In this document: piece by piece, positions 56,864 to 64,000 of the stretch | How the letters are laid out: the number at the start of each line of letters is the position of its first letter | Numbering within the stretch: position 1 is the stretch's first letter | Assembly (NCBI GenBank): GCA_951804985.1 | Contig: OX638135.1 | Coordinates: 36,290,032-36,354,031, forward strand | Direction: 5' to 3' | DNA length: 64,000 nt | From: Dryomyza anilis | Lineage: Eukaryota > Arthropoda > Insecta > Diptera > Dryomyzidae | The notes under the pieces: model-generated | Databases searched by the model: none | What the model was told of the DNA's origin: nothing | The model's input: the letters and a program-made list of their open reading frames with translations, nothing else | Made by a program: the position numbers and the translations under genes

Positions 56864-57393
56864 GGACAAATAAACATAATCGAGCCATGCCAATTTTAGT
56901 AACTGATTAAGGGTATCGAGATACGCATTGACTAGTTTGGTTTTAGGCCAATTCTTAGAGGTACAGTGGTTCAAAGTTACAAAAATTGCCAAAAATCACA
57001 TTTGTATAGTTGTTCATATTTAAATATCTCCAGAACGAGAAATGTTAGAATTTCAAACACATCAAATTTGAAATGCAAGGATAATGATCATTGATCACAT
57101 GTTGAGCTTTAAAGCTATCAAAACATGTTTATTGTCGTAACTTCTAAACTTGAACATATGATCAATGATCATTATCCTCGCATTTCAAATTTGATGTGTT
57201 TGAAATATGACCCTTCCAACATTTCTCGTTCTGGAGATATTTAAATATGAACAACTATACAAATGAGATTTTTGGCCAATTTTTGTAACTTTAAACTACT
57301 GTACCTCTAAGTATTAGCCTAAAAAAAACTAGTCAATGCGATACCCTTAATCAGTTACTAAAATTGGCATGGCTCGATTATGTTTATTTGTCC
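56864..57393. mobile_element. 530-bp near-perfect palindrome, foldback family copy 3
   Basis: The left arm starts GGACAAATAAACATAATCGA and the right arm ends TCGATTATGTTTATTTGTCC. The arms of about 250 bp pair nearly throughout. The central 50 bp contain GCTTTAAAGC and TGTCGTAACTTCTAAACTTG, also present in foldback copies 1 and 2. It lies within the CGTAAATACGG element and is therefore younger than it or part of it. Confidence 0.88.
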
Positions 57394-57739
57394 TTGTTAT
57401 TATCATCATTGATGATACTATCTTTTATTATAATATTATTTATTTAATTATGAACACATTGTTCATTCTTCATTATATTTTTTTCATTTAAGTCTATTTT
57501 TATTCTCTTTTCTTTAGTATTTCCCCGTATATAATTATAAATGTCTACAGCTTCTCTTTGAATACTCATACTTACTATTGTTTTTGATATCAGGCACAGG
57601 CACTCGCGACGATAATGTGTATTGAAACGTGTTTCTATTTCTAAATACATAATATTTTAAAATTATACAGAATAGAAAGTCGATACTTTATTTTCATTAG
57701 AAAAATATAAAATAAATCAAGTAAATCCGTAACGATACC

Positions 57740-58060
57740 GTATATCGACCGTAAAAGCGGATGTGCGTATTTTCAACCGTATTTACGGCAACAAGCGTTT
57801 CTGCACCGTAAATACGTGGCCGTAACGGTGCCGGATTTTGCACGTAGAACACAGTATCCGTATATACTACCGTATTTACGGCAACAAGCGTTTCTGCACC
57901 GTAAATACGTGGCCGTAACGGTGCCGGATTTTGCACGTAGAACACAGTATCCGTATATACTACCGTATTTACGGCAACAAGCGTTTCTGCACCGTAAATA
58001 CGTGGCCGTAAAGGTGCCGGATTTTGCACGTAGAAATTAATATCCGTATATATTACCGTA
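57740..58060. repeat. 119-bp tandem array (right array)
   Basis: Three near-identical units starting CCGTATTTACGGCAACAAGC at about 57778, 57861+36 and 57963, followed by a diverged fourth (58057). Unit length 119 bp by comparing GCGTTTCTGCACCGTAAATA at 57793, 57880+8 and 57981. Each contains GGTGCCGGATTTTGCACGTA. Confidence 0.85.
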
Positions 58061-58168
58061 TTTACGGCTAGACCCGTATTTACCACGTAATATTGTGCCG
58101 TATTGTCACCGTACTAACGGGCATACCCGTTTTCAGAACCGTTTTTACGTTTCAGTCCGTATCTGTGT

Positions 58169-58262
58169 TTATTGGGTACACACATACATACATACATACA
58201 TACATACATACATACATACATACATACATACATACATACATACACACATACATTCATACAAA
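58169..58262. repeat. (CATA)n microsatellite
   Basis: Interrupted run of CATA/CACA units, only about 20 bp before the Syt7 splice donor. Confidence 0.96.
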
Positions 58263-58285
58263 CATTAACAAATATTATTACTTAC

Positions 58286-58588
58286 TCTGGATTGCAGTTT
58301 TTGAATTGGAAAGCCCTCAAAATAAAATGTTTCATTCCAACGAGGATTTAGAGTTCTTCGTTTTATTTTTGTCTCCAAGCGATGTTTTTTGTCCGGCAAC
58401 AATGTTACTCGGACATATGGATCTGATGTACCGCTAAGATCCTTTGCTGGTAATTCCTTGCCCTGTAATACCTTTAGTATCAGTGTTGTATTTTGGAAAT
58501 CATACTCGAGCGAGAAATGAATTTGTCCAACATTTTCACTGGGCTCTGTGTTGTCAATATACATGTCAGCCATCGAAATACTACGGTT
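58286..58588 (-). CDS. Syt7: Synaptotagmin 7 exon, first part of the C2A domain
   Basis: Synaptotagmin 7 is a membrane-linked calcium sensor of vesicle fusion and refilling at synapses and other secretory sites. On the minus strand this exon has exactly 101 codons, phase 0 at both ends, with acceptor TTTTACAG before 58588 and donor GTAAGT after 58286. The protein starts [10 protein letters not shown], then [20 protein letters not shown] (beta strands 1-2), [20 protein letters not shown] (calcium loop 1, with the Asp ligands in KD and SDP) and the polybasic strand ETKIKRR, then [14 protein letters not shown]. It agrees closely with animal Syt7 C2A. The remaining C2A strands and C2B must be in further exons at lower coordinates or beyond the window; I did not find them. 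No stops or frameshifts: a live host gene, partial here. Confidence 0.95.
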
Positions 58589-58642
58589 CTGTAAAACATA
58601 GAGTAGAATTACATTAAAACAGAATGAATTTGAAATAGATAC
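58589..58642 (-). other. Syt7: Syt7 intron, 54 nt
   Basis: Minus strand GTATCT...TTTTACAG, a typical short fly intron between two phase-0 exons. The frame stays open through it, so only splice signals and the protein match show it is an intron. Confidence 0.88.
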
Positions 58643-58751
58643 CGTTGCATTATCTTTGGCCCCGAAACCTTCGCTGACAACGCCTACATTTGATCCAGCT
58701 GGCGATTTGGTTTGTGGTGCCTGGGACGATGTCCTAAATGGTTCCGTGAAA
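58643..58751 (-). CDS. Syt7: Synaptotagmin 7 upstream linker exon
   Basis: Minus strand, ending ...GAKDNAT in phase 0 before the donor GTATCT. It encodes a Ser/Pro/Gln-rich stretch ([19 protein letters not shown]), as expected for the variable linker between the transmembrane segment and C2A. The acceptor could be TACATAG (exon begins at 58751) or CATTTAG (begins at 58734). No earlier exon was found before the right window edge. Confidence 0.75.
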
Positions 58752-58769
58752 CTATGTATCATCGTCAAA

Positions 58770-58967
58770 TTTATTGGAAATGTACAATTGGTATTCGTAT
58801 GTTGTTATTTTTTGAAATAGAGATAATAAAATGTTTAAAGGAAAGAAAATTAGTAAAAATTTGATACGAATATAAGTATGTAGTTCATGTTAGGATGTTA
58901 CGGATATCAATTTTGCGGCTACGGATCTTTAATGAAAAGATCCACGGATGCGGATCTTTCGACTTTC
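58770..58967. other. Syt7 intron sequence
   Basis: AT-rich, with a short inverted word pair GGATCTTT/AAAGATCC at 58922-58960. Nothing coding. Confidence 0.5.
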
Positions 58968-59213
58968 TGAACTGTGAGTGTTATATTTGTACTCAAAGTG
59001 GTGGGACCTACAGTTTATTGCCGAATCCGAACGGCGGGTGAGAGCTTTTAGGCAAAGTTATACTCTCGTAGGTTTGCCATTTACTGCCGAGAGGTAACGC
59101 GGTATAGAAAAATTGTTTCTATGAAAAGAAGTTGTTAACCCCAGTCCAGGCTTGAACCGGGGACTTTTTTGATCTCAGTTCAAAGCACTAACCACTGAGC
59201 TACCTCGGCTACG
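58968..59213 (-). mobile_element. tRNA-derived SINE, copy 2
   Basis: Reverse-complement relative of 41402-41697. On the minus strand GTAGCCGAGGTAGCTCAGTG starts the tRNA-like head, box B GGTTCAAGCC follows, and the shared body runs to CACTTTGAGTACAAATATAA and CACTCACAGTTCAG. It lacks the last ~60 bp of copy 1. Divergence is around 10-15 percent by eye. Lies in an intron of Syt7 on the gene's own strand. Confidence 0.87.
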
Positions 59214-60587
59214 ATTTTCTTTTTTACTTAACATTAAATCATTTACTAAAATTATGGTTTTTAAAATTATTAATTTTTAGTTAACCATAAAATGTTGATA
59301 TTTTCTTACTATAGTAAATTTAACTGTCGAAATTTTTCTAATTTTTTCTAACGAGTTTGGAATAAAATTTTTGTATTATTGCACACACAATTGTCTTTAA
59401 TTTAAATAGGTCGTTAAAAGTTCAAAAATGTCCTTTAAACACATCACAGAATCATGTTTTTTTGGCTTTTAGAAGCTTGTTCTTAGTTTTAGCGATCCTA
59501 GTTTCAAAAAGTCGACGTCAAGCCAAAATTTTAAAATTTATAGATTTATAATCAGTCTAATAAATGAGCAAATCCAGAAAACCTTTAATTTTTGTGGTTG
59601 ACACAATTTCACAAAAAAAAAAAATTGCGAGCACATCTAAGAGCTTTTCAATATCTATAAGTTAAATACCCTTATGTAATATTAGTGATGATCACTTGCA
59701 AGAGCAAGGCAAGAAATTGTAATCTTGTTCTTGCACATTTAGTCTTACTCTTGCATAGCTACATAGAATCTTGTTCTTAGTCTTGTTCTTGCAATACCTA
59801 TCTTGCTATTACTTGCAAGAATCTTGCAAAATTTTATTTTATAAATTTAAAATAAAAGATAGTAGACAAATATCTTAGACTGCGTATAATTTGTGAAAAC
59901 GAATAGAATTTGAACACTAATTGTATTTAAGTTACTTATTTGCCATATTTTCAATTTCTTCAACAAAAAATAAATAATTTTAATAACAAATAAAAATCTA
60001 ATAAAATAAAAATTTGAATTATATTTTAACAAGAATTTACTAACAACAAATAATTGTCAACGCTACAAAGCGAACACTAACAGAAATAAGAAAATACAAC
60101 AATAACGGATTACAATACATATACACACACTTTCGCAAAAACAACTTTCCGTCGCATGGCAACAAACAGAAGCATGACAACAGACAGACGCATGACTACG
60201 GACAGACGCAAACAAAAAACAGTCGCATGGCACCACACTACATGTATGTATTTAGTACAGCTATCTAGTTAGCAACAACAACAAGTTTTCTTTGTGGTAC
60301 AAAAAATTTCCCGCCAAAAATTCTATCAAAAGCTTGAATGCTGCTTTATTCGCATTTTTTTTTGTTGTTGCACTTTCAAACGAATCAGCGGATTTGTGAA
60401 CAAAAAAAACACAAAAAGCAATATCAGCTAAATTAGGTACACTGCTAAAATGTTCATATGTTAATTTGTTTTTAATTTATTTAATTTAATTTTATAAATT
60501 AAATGAAATAATGCACATAGAACTTAAATTAAGAAAGATATCATGATTTTACAATTAACAAAATAACTATGTATAAAACAAAAACAA
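59214..60587. other. Spacer with a TCTTG-rich block
   Basis: 59690-59825 is a low-complexity block of CTTGTTCTTGCA and CTTGCAAGA words, partly palindromic. The rest is AT-rich. 60190-60345 has a diverged match to 44260-44400. No coding sequence. Confidence 0.5.
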
Positions 60588-61279
60588 CCAGTTGGGAAAG
60601 TTAGATCACATGGAAAATTTTAAAGTAGGTGTAATTATGATAGTTAGGATTATCAAAATTATAGTCGGTCTAAGCCGACTATAAATACCCTACACATATG
60701 TGTGGTTACCATTCAAAGTGATATATAGGTCACCAGGGTATACGAATCCTGAAAATAACTACAAACACTCAATCACTGAAGAATTTCCATTCATTTGATA
60801 CCCATATTTACAAATGGTTAGGTGTACCGAATTTCGATTTTTTTTTTGTGAACCACAAGTCTTTTCGCCGGGAAATATTATTATCATGTGTTTGAGCATG
60901 ATGTCAATATATATTTGACCAAAAAAGTTTACCTAAGCACGTATACATAAAAATTGATCTTTATATGTACATTTTATATAAGGTATTTGAACATAAGTGG
61001 TCGGATCATAGGTCACAATGGACCGATGCCAATTTTTTCGCACATACAACGTAGGTATATTAGTAATCTAAGTTATAAGTTTCATTTATCTAGCTCTTCA
61101 ATTTTAAAAGTAGTAGGGATTTCAACAGACAGACGGACAGACGGACATCGCTAAATCGACTCAGGAGGTCATGCTGATCAAGAATATATATACTTTTCCA
61201 TACCGGAGATGCTTACTTCTGGGTGTTACAAACGGCGTACCAAACTGAATATACCCTTTCACTCTTAGTGTAGGGTATA
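60588..61279 (+). mobile_element. DINE-1/Helentron-like element, copy 3
   Basis: Same layout as the other two copies: CCAGTTGGGAAAGTTAGATC start, TCGGTCTAAGCCGACTATAA, a shortened (GACR)n run (61127-61147), GATCAAGAATATATATAC and GGGTATAA end. Closest to copy 2. No target duplication. Confidence 0.82.
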
Positions 61280-61950
61280 AAAATAATAATGTGAATAGCA
61301 CAGAGCATATGTACAAACAAAATAAAAACACACATCTTCATTAATTTTCACGTTCATAAATATTTTCGGTACAATTGTACTTTTTTCAGTATAATTTTAC
61401 TTTCGAAAGTACGCAAGTACACCCCAGACCATTTCAGTACAATTTCATTACTATTGAACATTACCAATTAATATAATTCAACGAAATAAATTAAACACAG
61501 CTTTCGGATGCAATTTTATTATCTGGTAATGCTTTATTTATTGTAAACGCTGCTATTGTGAATAACAATTAAGAAGAAGAAAGCTTTGACACATTTGACA
61601 TATATAAATTTAGTACAGTAAAGTTGAACATTTTTTCATGAAAAATCTTTCAAAAATTGTAAAAAATCCAAAAGTTATCCGATTTTTAAAATTATTTTGT
61701 TTATGGAAAGCTTACATTGAGATATAAAAAAATATGCTTACATGAGAAAATATCTTGTTTAGTTTTAAAGATATAGGCGCATAATCATAGACAATTTAAA
61801 GTCGACTTTAAAATTAAATTCGGCTTTTTTGACAATTTTCACGCGCAAATTCTTTTTGCATTACATACGTTGGAACATAAACTGAACATATAAGCGACAC
61901 CGTTGACTTTCATGCATGTTCTGTTATATTTCGAGGCAGTTTAGTAAAAA
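61280..61950 (+). other. Probable 5' LTR/leader of the second BEL/Pao element
   Basis: Directly upstream of a BEL gag, so an LTR and leader are expected, but with only one end in the window the LTR cannot be delimited. 61787-61840 holds the AGACAATTTAAAGTC motif repeated in the 30-33 kb region. Confidence 0.45.
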
Positions 61951-62825
61951 ATGCCGCAAAAATCAAAAAAGAATTTAGCTCAAGTCAATAGAAGTTCGAA
62001 AATGTCGTTTCGCAAACGTAAATGTAACGCGATCCAAAAGCAACTTAATGATTTTAAAATTGCAATAGATAATGGAGAATTTATTGAGCTCGACGAGGTT
62101 GAGCTTTCAATAAGACTTGAAATCGTAGAAAGTTTATATCAAAAATATGAAAACGCACAACTCAGTCTCGAGGAAGAGGATAACGATGAAATCGATAGTG
62201 AGGCGGTTCTGCGGTTTTTATTGCCGTGAAGTCTGCTGTATTTAAGGCATTAAATCAACGTCGAATGCCACAAACTCTTCCGTCATCAACAATTCGGCAA
62301 TATGCAATGGATGAAACACAACCTACGTTCGTCGTCGCGCAACCGAAGCCGCGTCTTCCAGTTTTGAAAATTCCGTCATTCAGTGGAACATTGACTGAGT
62401 GGCCTGATTTTTTCTCCATGTTCCAGACCATCGTTGGAGGTGACGCTGAGTTAACCAAAATCGAAAAATTTCAGCATCTTCGCTCCTGTATGAGCGGCTC
62501 AGCGTTGGACACGATTACGAAAAGGTTCTTGATATATTAAAAAAAAAGTTTTGATAATAAACGTCTTAATTTCCAGGCTCATATAAGAGAGATTGTTGGC
62601 TTGCAAAAGGTGGAGGCAGGATCAGTATCACGGCTTAGAAATTTAAGTGATAAGCTGAATTCGCACGTCCGAGCGTTGTTGACCATGGGCACAAAAGATC
62701 AAATTGCCGACTGTATACTAATACATATCGCAAGTCAAAAACTGGATATTGCATCGCAAACGAATGGGAGGAAGGACCACACAGTAGCGAAAAAACAAAC
62801 TGGAATTCAATGGCATCGTTTTTGA
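61951..62825 (+). pseudogene. BEL/Pao gag (DUF1759-like), second element
   Basis: ATG at 61951; a basic, then acidic N-terminal part (MPQKSKKNLAQ...) to a stop at 62227. A frame change leads into LPVLKIPSFSGTLTEWPDFF and IEKFQHLRSCMSGSAL (DUF1759), open to 62540. Another change follows, into FDNKRLNFQAHIREIVGL and LRNLSDKLNSHVRALLTMGT (62600-62825). Would form the particle; at least two frameshifts make it inactive. Confidence 0.86.
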
Positions 62826-62863
62826 AAAGGAGATGTCTTATGATGGAAAACGTTTAGTAGGCT

Positions 62864-63226
62864 ATGGTAAATAAACCAAGCGATCAGGTGAGCAAAAGGT
62901 CAATTTCATATAACAGTAATCGAAAAGTTTTTGTTAACACGAATAATCCGGCACAACGATGCAAATATTGCAACTCATTCGATCATGCCATTTACAACTT
63001 TTCAAAGTTTCTTGATTTTACTCCCGGCCAACGTTTTAAAGAAGTAAAAAGGCTTAATCTCTGTTTAAATTGCCTTAAAGCAGACCATTCTATGAAATTT
63101 TGCAAACTTAATGGCTGTCGTTTTTGCTCTTCTAAGCACAATACGTTGCTACATGAACACCGATCCTCCACCTACCATAGAACCAATCCCCACAATCGAT
63201 ACTCCTACCACCTCAGTTGCCACTAA
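62864..63226 (+). pseudogene. BEL/Pao zinc knuckles, second element
   Basis: CKYCNSFDHAIYNFSKF: the fourth ligand is lost (Asn or Phe where Cys is expected). Then CLNCLKADHSMKFC and CRFCSSKHNTLLH, both complete. Same layout as the array at 11216-11908 in the first element. Confidence 0.85.
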
Positions 63227-63289
63227 CAACCAATAATCTGCTCTTATTGTATCATTGACTGCGGACTCGCAATCGGAAATTTTAGAGTC

Positions 63290-64000
63290 GCCTCCAGAAG
63301 ATTACGTTTTTTTTAGCTACTGCCGTCGTCCTCATAAAAAATATTGCAGGTTCTCTAATTCCGTGTCGAGCGATACTTGACTCAGCTTCACAAGTTAATT
63401 TTATCACAAGCCGTCTTACTGGTCAGCTGAAAATTAAGTCTACAAAATCTACAACTATTATATCGAGAATTGAAAAGGCTGATTTGGTTGCAAATCAAAT
63501 CGTTCAAATATTTATACAAGCTCGAGCCGGCCAATATTCAACATCATTTTCATCCGTCGTCGTTCCAAGTATCGTTGATAATCAACCGAATTTTACCATA
63601 AATTATTCCGATTGGAATATACCATATAATTTGAAGTTGACTTATCCACTCGAAAAGTCGAAAATCATGTTGAACATACCTCAAAGATTACAAAAGAAGA
63701 ATCGGATTACGAACAATATTTTGTTGAAACGCATACTCGCTTAAACACAGGAGCTTATTCTGTTCGTTTGCCGATGAAAAAATCTCCACCTCATCTCGGT
63801 GATTCATATCATCATGCTTTACATCGATTCAAGAAACTAGAAGAACGTCTTCAACGTAACCCCGATCTAAAATCTCAATATACCAAGTTTTTGAAAGAAT
63901 ATAATGATCTTCAACACATGTCAGCTATTGATAGTATTCCCTCTGGAGTACCTTCATTTTTTTCGCCTCATCACTGTGTAATGAAAGCTGATAGCACAAG
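63290..64000 (+). pseudogene. BEL/Pao protease and pol start, second element
   Basis: Protease active site near 63365: CRAILDSASQVNFITSRL, with catalytic Asp kept in a D-S-A triad. The domain continues open at 63484-63744 and, after a frame change near 63730, into the RT lead-in: NTGAYSVRLPMKKSPPHLG, ALHRFKKLEERLQRNPDL, FSPHHCVMKADST, cut by the window edge. The RT core lies outside. Confidence 0.85.

Larger units (their letters stand above)
61951..64000 (+). mobile_element. Second BEL/Pao element, 5' part (runs off the window)
   Basis: Gag, knuckles, protease and the start of pol on the plus strand. Unrelated at the nucleotide level to the first BEL/Pao element and without its GACCC enrichment. 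Several frame breaks. Confidence 0.88.

Overview
This is an AT-rich, repeat-dominated stretch of a higher-fly genome (Diptera, most likely Schizophora). The only host coding sequence I can recognise is two small exons on the minus strand near 58.3-58.75 kb. They encode the start of the first C2 domain of Synaptotagmin 7, with canonical splice sites. In Drosophila melanogaster Syt7 lies on the small heterochromatin-like fourth (dot) chromosome. The dense nested transposons here, and the (ATTAT)n array at the left edge (the same simple repeat as the AATAT satellite of flies), fit a dot-chromosome or other heterochromatin-like location. That location is inference. Everything else is transposable elements, most of them decayed, simple repeats, and AT-rich spacer.

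Layout. 1-884 satellite. 1.1-4.8 kb a decayed LINE with RNase H (LOA/I-like). 5754-18491 a small-LTR Ty3/gypsy element with a very large internal deletion; its integrase is split by a complete BEL/Pao element (6510-17324, minus strand, 5-bp target duplication CCAGA). That BEL/Pao element in turn carries a 5'-truncated LINE (14171-16753) directly against its 5' LTR. 19.0 kb a small TIR element. 20.1-22.0 kb a large foldback element split by a DINE-1-like element. 22.5-28.9 kb a CR1-like LINE split by two different TIR elements (22859-23995 and 25520-26389); its reading frame resumes exactly across both. 28.9-33.5 kb decayed repeats. 33.8-37.9 kb a Ty1/copia element (minus). 40.7-44.8 kb minisatellites, a (TA)n run, a tRNA-derived SINE and a tandem duplication. 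45.7-49.9 kb two hAT-like non-autonomous elements with 8-bp target duplications and a second foldback copy. 50.4-56.0 kb an R1-like LINE with ORF1 split by a second DINE-1-like copy. 56.0-58.2 kb an unusual element built of CGTAAATACGG-type palindromic tandem repeats, holding a near-perfect 530-bp palindrome. Then the Syt7 exons, a second SINE copy, a third DINE-1-like copy, and from 61.95 kb to the window edge the gag-protease-pol start of a second, different BEL/Pao element (plus).

The most unusual signal is in the first BEL/Pao element. The pentamer GGGTC (GACCC on its sense strand) occurs 57 times by my hand count in about 7 kb, in coding and non-coding DNA alike. It is almost absent on the other strand and fades out in the nested LINE. 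In the 5' leader it forms a degenerate ~100-bp-period array. The same element also carries, downstream of integrase, an extra nucleocapsid plus protease-like ORF whose catalytic aspartate has been lost.
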